A stretch of 50,359 bases of DNA. Source: Corynebacterium sp. KPL1814. GTDB taxonomy: Bacteria > Actinomycetota > Actinomycetes > Mycobacteriales > Mycobacteriaceae. This document shows positions 15,843-23,068 of the stretch, one piece after another. Under the pieces are notes generated by a model. It was not told where the DNA came from and searched no databases. It saw only the letters and a program-made list of their open reading frames with translations. The DNA is taken from assembly GCF_000478175.1 (NCBI RefSeq), contig NZ_KI515779.1, positions 1 through 50,359 on the forward strand, in the 5' to 3' direction. Numbering within the stretch: the stretch's first letter is position 1; each line of letters starts with the position of its first letter. The position numbers were made by a program, and so were the translations under genes.

Positions 15843-17474
15843 TTAGTTCACGCAGCGCGGTCCGTCGCCGCCGGCGTCGATTTCAGGGGAAACCTTGTTG
15901 GCGCCGAAGTCATTGCCCGGGGTGCCTACCAGGTCGGTATCTTCCTCGGCCGCGGATTCCTCGGCGCTTGCTTCCTCATCGGAGGGGCCCTGGTAATCAT
16001 CGGTGGCCACGACGAGCAAGGTATTGTCATCGAGCTGCGGGTTTTCTACCACCGGCAGGCCACCGAGCTTTTCCGCCAGCTTCTTGGCATCTTCGCTATC
16101 GGGGTCCGCGGCCACGACCTGGGACTCGGAGTAGATGCCGGGCTGGGCGTTGGCGGAGCGCTCGACGGTATAGCCGGTGTTTTCCAGCCAGGTGCCGATG
16201 CCGGCGGCCAAGCCATCGATATTGCCGGCATTGAGGACGTGGACCTCGTTATCGGAGTTGATATCAGCATCATGCTCCGGCGCGTCTTCTGTCTTCTCGT
16301 CCTTCTCGGCCGCCTCTTCTTCGGCTTCCTCGTGCGACTTGGCCAGATCCTCCATAAAGCGGTGAACCTCATTGGTATCGATGGTGACGATGGATTCGCC
16401 GTAATCGCCGCGGCCATCGATGGAGGTGACCGGGATGGTGGTGAAGGTGACATTGCCGCCGGCCAGGCCGGCCAGCTGGGTGACGAAGCCCATGATGTCC
16501 CAGCCATCATCGATGACCACGGAGCGCTCCACGGCCTTAGCAATCTTGGAGAGCTTAGACGGGCTGGTCAGCGTGTCATTATCGAGTACCTTCTTAACCA
16601 GCGAGGCCATATACGCCTGCTGGCGCACGATGCGGTCGAGGTCACCGCGCGGCAGGTTATAGCGCTGGCGCACGAAGGTCAGCGCCTTCGCGCCATCGAG
16701 GGTCTGGGTCCCCTTGTGGAATTTGGCGCCGGACATCTCGTCCTCAACATCTTCGTTGAGGCACACGTCGACGCCACCGACGGCATCAGTAAGCAGCGTA
16801 AAGCCCAGCAAGCCCACCTCGGCGTAGTGGTCAATGGATACGCCGGTCAGGGAGTGCACCATCTTGAGCAGGCCTTCGCGGCCTGCTTCCACGCCGTGCT
16901 TTTCGATGTCCTTATCCGAATACGGTTTCTTCTCACCCTGCGCCTCCGCCTCGGCGTTTTCCTGCTGGAGCTCCTGGACTTTGTCGTTTTTGTGCGAGGC
17001 GTAGACGGCATTGATCTTCATATTGCCGTAGTCCGGGTCGTTGACATAGGTATCGCGCGGAATGGAGACAGCCGTAGCACGCGAGCCGTCTTCCGGAATG
17101 CGCACGAGCATGATGGTGTCGGTATTTTCCTCGCCCTCGGCAACGCCGGCGTGGAGATCCGCCAACTCCTTTTCGGAGAGCGGGTTGCCCTGGGCATCGG
17201 TACGCGAGTCCTTGCCCACGAGCAAGATATCGGCGGCGCCGTCCAAGGAAGGATCGGATAAACCATCCTCGCCCAAGGATAGGTCCGAGGCGGAGGACAT
17301 GCCCGTATCCAAGCGTCCCACCGTGGCATAGCCCACGCCGGAGACAGCTAGGATGAGGGCAGAAATGACGGCCACGATGGTTTTGGTGGCCGTGGAACCC
17401 TTTTGCTTAACCGCGCTAGCGGCAGAGGGCGCGGGTTGGATATTGCGCGCCCGGCGAGTGTTCTCAGAAGTCAC
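15843..17474 (-). CDS. lcpA: LytR-CpsA-Psr (LCP) ligase with LytR_C domain
   Basis: Membrane-anchored phosphotransferase that joins arabinogalactan (or another polyprenyl-linked polymer) to peptidoglycan. 543 residues: cytoplasmic N-terminus of about 32, one membrane helix (TIVAVISALILAVSGVGYATV), the extracytoplasmic LCP domain with ILLVGKDSRTD, TIMLVRIPEDGSRATAVSIPRDTYV and KALTFVRQRYNLPRGDLDRIVRQQ (conserved Asp and Arg residues for pyrophosphate binding), an acidic coiled linker (EEAEEEAAEKDEKTED), then a LytR_C domain (VHVLNAGNIDGLAAGIGTWL). The start is a GTG. The gene is divergent from wbbL, as remembered for C. glutamicum lcpA. Confidence 0.86.
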   Translation of the reverse strand: MTSENTRRARNIQPAPSAASAVKQKGSTATKTIVAVISALILAVSGVGYATVGRLDTGMSSASDLSLGEDGLSDPSLDGAADILLVGKDSRTDAQGNPLSEKELADLHAGVAEGEENTDTIMLVRIPEDGSRATAVSIPRDTYVNDPDYGNMKINAVYASHKNDKVQELQQENAEAEAQGEKKPYSDKDIEKHGVEAGREGLLKMVHSLTGVSIDHYAEVGLLGFTLLTDAVGGVDVCLNEDVEDEMSGAKFHKGTQTLDGAKALTFVRQRYNLPRGDLDRIVRQQAYMASLVKKVLDNDTLTSPSKLSKIAKAVERSVVIDDGWDIMGFVTQLAGLAGGNVTFTTIPVTSIDGRGDYGESIVTIDTNEVHRFMEDLAKSHEEAEEEAAEKDEKTEDAPEHDADINSDNEVHVLNAGNIDGLAAGIGTWLENTGYTVERSANAQPGIYSESQVVAADPDSEDAKKLAEKLGGLPVVENPQLDDNTLLVVATDDYQGPSDEEASAEESAAEEDTDLVGTPGNDFGANKVSPEIDAGGDGPRCVN

Positions 17475-17620
17475 AAGTGAAGGCTTTCTACTTTCCGGGG
17501 ATCTGGAGATAGTTTAGGGGAGATCTCGCCAAAATTAAGGATCCGTGACCAGTTTCGCGTGTTTGAAACAGTGTCTGTCTCCTGACGCGGCCTCTGGCAT
17601 GACTAAGCTTGGGGCCCATT
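17475..17620. promoter_or_regulatory. Divergent lcpA/wbbL intergenic region
   Basis: 146 bases driving both directions. Towards lcpA a TAAACT sequence (minus strand, about 17515) may be the -10. Towards wbbL a TTGAAA at about 17563 is present, but no -10 at the right spacing. Low certainty. Confidence 0.25.
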
Positions 17621-18517
17621 GTGACTACTGAAACTACAGCTCCGCTCGCCGTTATCACTGTGACTTATAATCCCGGTGAGTACTTGGCGCGCTTTATAAG
17701 CTCCCTGCCGGACGCCTGCGTTAACGGCACCGAGGTGATACTGGCGGATAATGGTTCGACCGATGGCGTCCCCGAAGCCGCCGCTGCAGAAAAAGAAGAC
17801 GTACACTTCCTCGATACCGGCGGCAATATTGGTTACGGCGCCGGCATGAATGCCGGCGCGCGGTGGGTGCGCGAGAACCGACGCGTAGATGATGAGTTCT
17901 TCCTTATCTCTAACCCGGATGTCACCTTTAGTAAAGGCGCAATTGACCAGATGATTGCGTGCGCGCGCCGCTGGCCGGACGCCGCCGCGGTGGGCCCGCG
18001 CATCGTGGAACCGGACGGCAGCAACTATCCGTCCGCTCGGTCGGTGCCGAATATATCCACGGGCATCGGGCACGCGCTGTTTTCCAACCTATGGCCGTCT
18101 AATCCATGGACGCGCACGTACCGTAACGATGCCGATATGTCCGTCCAACGCCCCGCCGGGTGGTTATCCGGATCCTGCCTCTTGGTGCGCTGGGATGCCT
18201 TCGATGCCATTGGCGGCTTTGATGAGCGTTACTTCATGTACTTGGAGGATGTGGACTTAGGTGATCGCTTCGCCCGCGCCGGGTACCAAAACATTTTCTG
18301 CCCAGAAGCCGTCATCAGCCACGCCAAGGGACATTCCACCCAGGCGCACGCCGGGGCGATGCTGCGCGCGCACCACAGTTCCGCGTACCGCTTCCAGGCG
18401 GACCGTCACCCGGCGTGGTGGCAGGCCCCGCTGCGCGCCGCGCTGTGGCTGGGATTGCAGGCGCGGGGAGCGGTGACGGCCGCTCGCGCCAGTACGGCCA
18501 AAGATTCGGAGGCCTGA
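17621..18517 (+). CDS. wbbL: Rhamnosyltransferase of the cell-wall linker (WbbL, GT2 fold)
   Basis: Probable dTDP-rhamnose:GlcNAc-PP-decaprenol rhamnosyltransferase, which makes the rhamnose-GlcNAc linkage unit between arabinogalactan and peptidoglycan. 298 residues from the GTG at 17621 (VTTETTAP). An upstream in-frame TTG at 17609 would add four residues without a better ribosome-binding site. GT-A signatures: VITVTYNPGEYLARFI, VILADNGSTDG, NIGYGAGMNAG, LISNPDV (metal-binding Asp), GWLSGSCLLVRWDAFDAIGGFDERYFMYLEDVDLGDR. Divergent from lcpA and upstream of the mannose-1-phosphate guanylyltransferase. Confidence 0.87.
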   Translation: MTTETTAPLAVITVTYNPGEYLARFISSLPDACVNGTEVILADNGSTDGVPEAAAAEKEDVHFLDTGGNIGYGAGMNAGARWVRENRRVDDEFFLISNPDVTFSKGAIDQMIACARRWPDAAAVGPRIVEPDGSNYPSARSVPNISTGIGHALFSNLWPSNPWTRTYRNDADMSVQRPAGWLSGSCLLVRWDAFDAIGGFDERYFMYLEDVDLGDRFARAGYQNIFCPEAVISHAKGHSTQAHAGAMLRAHHSSAYRFQADRHPAWWQAPLRAALWLGLQARGAVTAARASTAKDSEA

Positions 18518-18610
18518 AGCGCGTGCCGTTGACCTGGTTTCTGGCCGCGGCCGCATACACTGACCCTCGAAAAACCTCAGAATAAGATTGTCTGCATACA
18601 AAGGATGACT

Positions 18611-19705
18611 ATGACTGAAGCAGCCACCACTCACGGTGCCACCACCGATGCGGTGATTTTGGTGGGCGGGCGCGGTACCCGCCTGCGCCCACTGACCATT
18701 GGTACGCCCAAGCCCATGCTGCCGACGGCAAACTACCCGTTCCTGCAGCACCTGCTCGCCCGCATCAAGGCCGCGGGCATTGAGCACGTGGTGATGTCCA
18801 CCTCGTACAAGGCAGAGGTTTTCGAGGAATACTTTGGCGATGGCTCCGAGCTTGGCCTGGACATCGAATACGTGGTGGAAGAAACCGCGCTGGGCACCGG
18901 CGGCGGCATTCGCAACGTCTATGACAAGCTGCGCAATGACACCGTCATGGTCTTCAACGGCGATGTTCTTTCCGGCATGGATCTTGAGGGCATTTTGACC
19001 ACGCACCACAACAAGGGTGCGGATGTCACCATGCACCTGCTCAATGTGGCGGATCCGCGCGCCTTTGGCTGCGTGCCCACGGATTCTGAGGGCCGGGTCA
19101 CGGCCTTTTTGGAAAAGACCGAGGATCCACCAACCAATCAGATCAACGCCGGTTGCTACGTCTTTGACCGCTCCGTCATCGAATCCATCCCGGCAGGCCG
19201 CGTAGTTTCGGTCGAGCGCGAGACCTTCCCGGGCTTGCTTGCCGATGCCCGCCTGGTCGTCGGCCACGTCGATAACTCCTACTGGCGCGATATGGGCCGC
19301 CCCGATGACTTCACCCGCGGCTCCTCCGATCTGGTGCGCGGCATCGCGCCATCGCCGCTGTTGGAAGGCCGCACCGGTGAATCCCTTGTGGAATCCTCTG
19401 CGGGCATTGCCGGCGGCGTGCTGCTGCTATCTGGCACCGCGGTGGGCCGCGGATCCGAGGTGGGAGCCGGCTCCCGCCTCGAGGGAACGGTGGTCTTTGA
19501 TGGCGTGCGCATCGAACCGGGTGCAATCATCCACAACTCCATCATTGCCTCGGGCGCACACATCGGTGCCAATGCGGTCATCGAAAACTGCGTCATCGGC
19601 GAAGGCGCCCACGTTGGTGCCCGCTGTGAGCTTGTGGACGGCATGCGGGTCTTTCCCGGTGTGACCATCCCCGATGCCGGCATTCGCTTTAGCTCCGACG
19701 CCTAA
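18611..19705 (+). CDS. rmlA2: Mannose-1-phosphate guanylyltransferase (RmlA2/ManB-like nucleotidyltransferase)
   Basis: Makes GDP-mannose from mannose-1-phosphate and GTP for lipomannan, lipoarabinomannan and glycoprotein mannosylation. The N-terminal nucleotidyltransferase domain has AVILVGGRGTRLRPLTIGTPKPMLP, VFNGDVLSGMDL and NAGCYVFDRSV. The C-terminal quarter is a left-handed beta-helix of hexapeptide repeats (VGRGSEVGAGSRLEGTVV, IHNSIIASGAHIGANAVIENCVIGEGAHVG). The ATG at 18611 is preferred over the one at 18605, because AAAGG would be only one base from the latter. Related enzymes use glucose-1-phosphate/dTTP, but the neighbourhood with pmmA and manA supports mannose. Confidence 0.84.
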   Translation: MTEAATTHGATTDAVILVGGRGTRLRPLTIGTPKPMLPTANYPFLQHLLARIKAAGIEHVVMSTSYKAEVFEEYFGDGSELGLDIEYVVEETALGTGGGIRNVYDKLRNDTVMVFNGDVLSGMDLEGILTTHHNKGADVTMHLLNVADPRAFGCVPTDSEGRVTAFLEKTEDPPTNQINAGCYVFDRSVIESIPAGRVVSVERETFPGLLADARLVVGHVDNSYWRDMGRPDDFTRGSSDLVRGIAPSPLLEGRTGESLVESSAGIAGGVLLLSGTAVGRGSEVGAGSRLEGTVVFDGVRIEPGAIIHNSIIASGAHIGANAVIENCVIGEGAHVGARCELVDGMRVFPGVTIPDAGIRFSSDA

Positions 19706-19720
19706 AGCGCTCGGCTCCTT

Positions 19721-19770
19721 CCCTCCGCACCGCCTGCTGCTTGGAAACGCGCGCGGTGCGGAGGGCTTTG
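19721..19770 (+). terminator. Hairpin after the guanylyltransferase gene
   Basis: A perfect 13-bp stem CCCTCCGCACCGC (19721-19733) / GCGGTGCGGAGGG (19753-19765) with a 19-base loop, followed by CTTTG. The stem is strong but the T-run short. Confidence 0.65.
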
Positions 19771-19804
19771 TGATCCCTGCCCGGCCGAGGTTTTGGGAGA
19801 CACG

Positions 19805-19823
19805 CCGAAAGTTCCTGAAAATT
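19805..19823 (+). promoter_or_regulatory. Direct-repeat box upstream of whcD promoter
   Basis: CCGAAAGTT then one base then CTGAAAATT, period 10 bp, ending one base before the -35 of the whcD promoter. Same motif as beside the two small RNAs, so the same response regulator may bind. Confidence 0.45.
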
Positions 19824-19824
19824 G

Positions 19825-19853
19825 TTGACAGAAAAACCGGACACCACTATATC
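19825..19853 (+). promoter_or_regulatory. Sigma-A type promoter of whcD
   Basis: TTGACA (19825-19830), 17-base spacer, TATATC (19848-19853): the best consensus promoter in the window. Transcription would start near 19860. Confidence 0.75.
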
Positions 19854-19859
19854 TAGTAC

Positions 19860-20134
19860 CCCCTACCTACACCCCCGGATGACACCGGGTGTTACTAATG
19901 TGACGGATGGGGATCGTGTGCAGCGTTTTTGCGATAAAGCGCGAAAAAGGCACTAATTCAGGTTGACGATATTTAGTGATCCGGTGTGAAATTACATCAG
20001 TGCAAGAAACGGCGACCGACGCACTTGTTTTCACGGATTGGCTCGCGGGTTGACCGCGATTCAGCCGCACTTCAGCCTCGTGTACAGTCGGTTGCACTGA
20101 TTAGGATTACCCAACCTCGGAGAAAGGAAAAGGC
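19860..20134 (+). other. Long 5' leader of whcD (about 275 nt)
   Basis: Non-coding stretch between the promoter and the GTG of whcD. A hairpin at its 5' end, with ACACCC and GGGTGT arms enclosing CCGG..CCGG pairs (about 19869-19892), could stabilise the RNA or be an operator. A second TTGACG lies at about 19963 and a TGTACAGT (extended -10-like) at about 20082, so a nearer promoter may exist. No known riboswitch core is recognised. Confidence 0.4.
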
Positions 20135-20437
20135 GTGGACAAAATGGCTAATAACAACGCCATTCTCCGTGGCGGTGCTGCTGCAGAGGTATCGCTCGAT
20201 GAACTCTTCGGTGCCGTCGAGCAGGAGTGGCAGGATCAAGCGTTGTGCGCGCAGACGGATCCAGAGGCATTCTTCCCCGAAAAGGGAGGTTCCACCCGTG
20301 AGGCAAAGCGTATCTGCCAGGCCTGCGCGGTGCGCGATGAGTGCCTGGAATACGCGCTGGAGCACGATGAACGCTTCGGAATTTGGGGCGGGCTTTCGGA
20401 CCGCGAACGCCGCCGCCTCAAGCGCGAGATTGGTTAA
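20135..20437 (+). CDS. whcD: WhiB-family iron-sulfur regulator (WhiB2/WhcD type)
   Basis: 100-residue transcription factor. Four Cys residues that ligate a 4Fe-4S cluster (C38, C61, C64, C70), the GIWGG turn, and a basic C-terminus (SDRERRRLKREIG) for DNA binding. WhiB2-type proteins regulate septation and cell division; WhcD in C. glutamicum works with WhiA. The start is a GTG with AAAGGA upstream; an ATG three codons on (20144) is an alternative. Position beside the GDP-mannose genes is conserved in mycolata from memory. Controlled by a strong promoter with a long leader and followed by a terminator. Confidence 0.9.
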   Translation: MDKMANNNAILRGGAAAEVSLDELFGAVEQEWQDQALCAQTDPEAFFPEKGGSTREAKRICQACAVRDECLEYALEHDERFGIWGGLSDRERRRLKREIG

Positions 20438-20451
20438 TTAAGTTGTGTGTG

Positions 20452-20505
20452 CTCTAGCCCTTGGCTGCGCCCCATGTGGTGCTGTTAAGGGCTAGAGTTT
20501 TCTTT
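20452..20505. terminator. Terminator between whcD and the convergent zincin gene
   Basis: An 11-bp stem CTCTAGCCCTT (20452-20462) / AAGGGCTAGAG (20487-20497) followed on the plus strand by TTTTCTTT. It serves whcD and might partly serve the opposite gene. Confidence 0.85.
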
Positions 20506-20522
20506 AGTGCGACTATGCCTTC

Positions 20523-20999
20523 CTACCAGCTATAGCGCGGGTCTACCTCCTCTGGGGCGAGGTTTAAGTAATTGGCCACCAGGGCGGTAATGACCGTGCC
20601 GAGGAGCTCCGCGCGCTCTGCGGAGGTGACGGCGCGCTGCTCAATGGGCATGCGGAAGATGACGAGGCGGGCGCGGGTAGGGGTGCCAGCAGAATCGACA
20701 CCGGCGGGCACGATGCGACCGAGCGGCACTGGCCCATCGGCAATGATTTCATCCGGCAGCACCGTCATATCGGCAGAAAGGCGCATGCGCGGGATGGTAT
20801 CTACCGCAAGATCGAGCCCGCGCAATTGCGGGGCGAAGGCGTGTTGAATGGGTGCGTAGGCCTCGAGGACGGCGGCATCGAAAAGCTCGCGGGCGCTGCG
20901 GTAGCGCGGGGTTTGCTGCGGTAGCAAGGACCCGTGCAGCCCGCGCCCGTGGCGGTCGCGGGCGGGGCGAATATGCGGGCGGGGGCGAGCGGCGGTCAT
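20523..20999 (-). CDS. Zincin-fold (metallopeptidase family) protein lacking the HExxH motif
   Basis: 158-residue protein resembling M. tuberculosis Rv3259 (recalled sequence: similar AVLEAYEPI, AVDEIPR, RLIPAGVD and RARIVLFRKPIE blocks; here AVLEAYAPIQ, AVDTIPRM, RIVPAGVD, RARLVIFRMPIE). The family belongs to Zincin_1 (DUF1025), but the position of HExxH reads ALVANYL here, so peptidase activity is unlikely. An Arg-rich N-terminal extension of about 30 residues precedes the domain. A TAGAAT lies exactly seven bases upstream of the ATG, suggesting a leaderless mRNA. Divergent from DUF3499, convergent with whcD. Function unknown. Confidence 0.75.
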   Translation of the reverse strand: MTAARPRPHIRPARDRHGRGLHGSLLPQQTPRYRSARELFDAAVLEAYAPIQHAFAPQLRGLDLAVDTIPRMRLSADMTVLPDEIIADGPVPLGRIVPAGVDSAGTPTRARLVIFRMPIEQRAVTSAERAELLGTVITALVANYLNLAPEEVDPRYSW

Positions 21000-21006
21000 G
21001 GCGTTG

Positions 21007-21012
21007 ATTCTA
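21007..21012 (-). promoter_or_regulatory. -10 of leaderless zincin-fold gene
   Basis: TAGAAT on the minus strand followed by seven bases (CAACGCC) and the ATG at 20999. This is the spacing expected when the first transcribed base is the A of the start codon. Confidence 0.5.
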
Positions 21013-21080
21013 AAGCTCTATGGCTGCGCAATAAGTGCAGCCACGCCGGGGAAGTACTATCTAAATCTCAACCAAGGGTT

Positions 21081-21086
21081 TAGACT
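21081..21086 (+). promoter_or_regulatory. -10 of leaderless DUF3499 gene
   Basis: TAGACT followed by seven bases (ATTGCCC) and GTG at 21094. Same arrangement as the divergent neighbour. Confidence 0.5.
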
Positions 21087-21093
21087 ATTGCCC

Positions 21094-21585
21094 GTGACTG
21101 AATCTCGCCATTGCTCCCGCCCAGGCTGCGGCCGACCCGCCGTGGCGACGTTGACCTATGCATATGCGGATCAAACCGCAGTGGTTGGACCGCTGGCAGA
21201 AGAGGATAACCCGCATAGCTGGGATCTGTGCAGCACCCACCGCGACCGCATCTCTGCGCCGGTGGGGTGGGAGTTGGTGCGCGTAGACCGCATCGAGCTA
21301 GATGAGGACGATGACCTTATGGCCCTGGCCCAGGCGGTCAAGGAAGACGGCAGGGTGACCACGGGGCTTGTCGATGACCGCAGTGCCGGCTCCGGGGCAG
21401 ACCCCATCGATTACGCCGCCACCTTCGATGGTGCTGACCCCGCCAATTCCAATCACCCGGTATTTCGCACTCGTCGCGTGGCCTATGCCAAAAAGGCCCG
21501 CCGCGCTCACCTGTCCGTCGTTCCCGATGCGCACAGCGAAGATGATCCTGCCGAGAAGCAGGACACGGACACCGAGTCCGACTAA
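21094..21585 (+). CDS. DUF3499 family protein
   Basis: 163-residue protein from the GTG at 21094 (VTESRHCSRPGCGRPAVATL). Longer frames to 20998 are open but overlap the opposite gene and lack an initiation site. A small N-terminal domain carries Cys residues in CSRPGC and in SWDLCSTH, consistent with a zinc-ribbon-like knuckle; the C-terminal half is acidic and low-complexity. The family is restricted to actinobacteria and, from memory, sits between the zincin protein and pmmA in mycobacteria too (Rv3258c). Function unknown. Confidence 0.75.
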   Translation: MTESRHCSRPGCGRPAVATLTYAYADQTAVVGPLAEEDNPHSWDLCSTHRDRISAPVGWELVRVDRIELDEDDDLMALAQAVKEDGRVTTGLVDDRSAGSGADPIDYAATFDGADPANSNHPVFRTRRVAYAKKARRAHLSVVPDAHSEDDPAEKQDTDTESD

Positions 21586-21692
21586 ACCACGGGCGCTGGG
21601 CACAGCGCCCGTGAAAGTTTGCGCTAGCTAGCTGCAGACACGGACGGAACACTGCGCTAGTTGCCCGCAGGCGGGGAGTATTATTGCGAGGT

Positions 21693-23060
21693 ATGCGAAC
21701 TCGTGAGCATCTTGATGCAGTGATTAAGGCCTATGACGTCCGTGGCGTGGTGGGCGAAGATATCGATGAAGACTTCGTGCGCGATACCGGCGCCGCCTTC
21801 GCCGCAATCCTGCGCGAAGAAGGCGAAAACACCGTGGCTGTAGGTCACGATATGCGCCCGTCTTCACCCGCACTGGCGCAAGCCTTTGCTGAGGGCGTGG
21901 TGAGCCAAGGCCTCCACGTGACGCTTTTGGGGCTTACCTCCACCGATGAGCTCTACTATGCCGCGGGTTCTATGGAGTGCGCGGGTGCTATGTTTACCGC
22001 CTCCCACAACCCGGCGAAGTATAACGGCATCAAGCTCTGCCGCGCCGGAGCCGTCCCCGTGGGGCAACAAACTGGGTTAGAAGAGATTAAGCAGATGCTT
22101 ATCGATGGCACCCCAAACTACGACGGCCCCAATGGTGCCATCGCCGAGCAGGAAATCCTGACCGGCTACGCGGATTTCCTGCGTCACCTCGTGCCGCTGG
22201 AAGAATCCAAGCCGCTGGTCGTCGCCGTCGATGCCGCCAATGGCATGGGCGGGCACACGGTCCCGGCCGTTTTCGATGGCCTGCCCTTTGATGTCCGCGA
22301 TCTCTACTTTGAGCTCGACGGTACCTTCCCCAACCATGAGGCGAACCCACTGGATCCCAAGAACCTAGAGGATCTGCAGAAATTCACCGTAGAGCAAAAG
22401 GCCGATATCGGCCTTGCCTTTGACGGCGACGCGGACCGTTGCTTCGTGGTGGATGAAAAGGGCCAGCCGGTATCGCCGTCTGCCATCTGCGCGCTGGTGG
22501 CAAGCCGCTACTTGGATAAATTTACTGGCGCGACCATCATCCACAACTTGATTACGTCCAAGACGGTGCCGGAGCTCATCGTGGAAAAGGGCGGTACCGC
22601 CGTGCGCACGCGCGTGGGCCACTCCTTCATCAAGGCCCAAATGGCCGAGCACAAGGCGGCCTTTGGCGGCGAGCACTCCGCGCACTACTACTTCCAGGAA
22701 TTCTGGAATGCCGATTCCGGCATGCTAGCCGCGATGCATGTCCTGGCCGCGTTGGGGCAGACGGATAAGCCACTCAGCGAGCTCATGGCGGAATACTCCC
22801 GCTACGAGGCCTCTGGGGAAATCAACTCCACCGTGGCGGATCAACAGGCCGCCACCCAGGCGGTACTCGATGAGCTGGCGGATAAGATTGAATCCGTCGA
22901 TGAGCTCGACGGTGTCACGGTCGAGCTCAAGGGTACGGATGCCTGGTTCAATGTGCGCGCTTCCAATACCGAGCCGCTGTTGCGACTCAATGTTGAGGCG
23001 AAGACCTCCGAAGAGGTTCAGCAGATCGTAGACGAGGTCCTCGCCATCATCAGGCGCTAA
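21693..23060 (+). CDS. pmmA: Phosphomannomutase
   Basis: Interconverts mannose-6-phosphate and mannose-1-phosphate, the step between ManA and the guanylyltransferase encoded nearby. 455 residues from ATG 21693 (MRTREHLDAVIKAYDVRG). Alpha-D-phosphohexomutase features: TASHNP with active-site Ser104, metal-binding loop FDGDADRCF, sugar-specificity GEHSAHYYFQEFWNADSG, and phosphate-binding RASNTEPLLRLNVE. TATTAT ends eight bases before the ATG, so the mRNA may be leaderless; a TTG at 21684 is a less likely start. It ends eight bases from the convergent ferredoxin reductase. Confidence 0.92.
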   Translation: MRTREHLDAVIKAYDVRGVVGEDIDEDFVRDTGAAFAAILREEGENTVAVGHDMRPSSPALAQAFAEGVVSQGLHVTLLGLTSTDELYYAAGSMECAGAMFTASHNPAKYNGIKLCRAGAVPVGQQTGLEEIKQMLIDGTPNYDGPNGAIAEQEILTGYADFLRHLVPLEESKPLVVAVDAANGMGGHTVPAVFDGLPFDVRDLYFELDGTFPNHEANPLDPKNLEDLQKFTVEQKADIGLAFDGDADRCFVVDEKGQPVSPSAICALVASRYLDKFTGATIIHNLITSKTVPELIVEKGGTAVRTRVGHSFIKAQMAEHKAAFGGEHSAHYYFQEFWNADSGMLAAMHVLAALGQTDKPLSELMAEYSRYEASGEINSTVADQQAATQAVLDELADKIESVDELDGVTVELKGTDAWFNVRASNTEPLLRLNVEAKTSEEVQQIVDEVLAIIRR

Positions 23061-23068
23061 TTACTGAA

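Noticed and set aside
15576..17261. 561-codon plus-strand open frame opposite lcpA
   Set aside because: It is antisense to a well-supported LCP ligase, has a hydrophobic, Gly/Arg-rich composition typical of mirror frames in high-GC DNA, and no ribosome-binding site or family motif.
18257..19267. 336-codon minus-strand open frame opposite wbbL and the guanylyltransferase gene
   Set aside because: It spans two real genes on the other strand and shows no domain; it is a codon-usage shadow.
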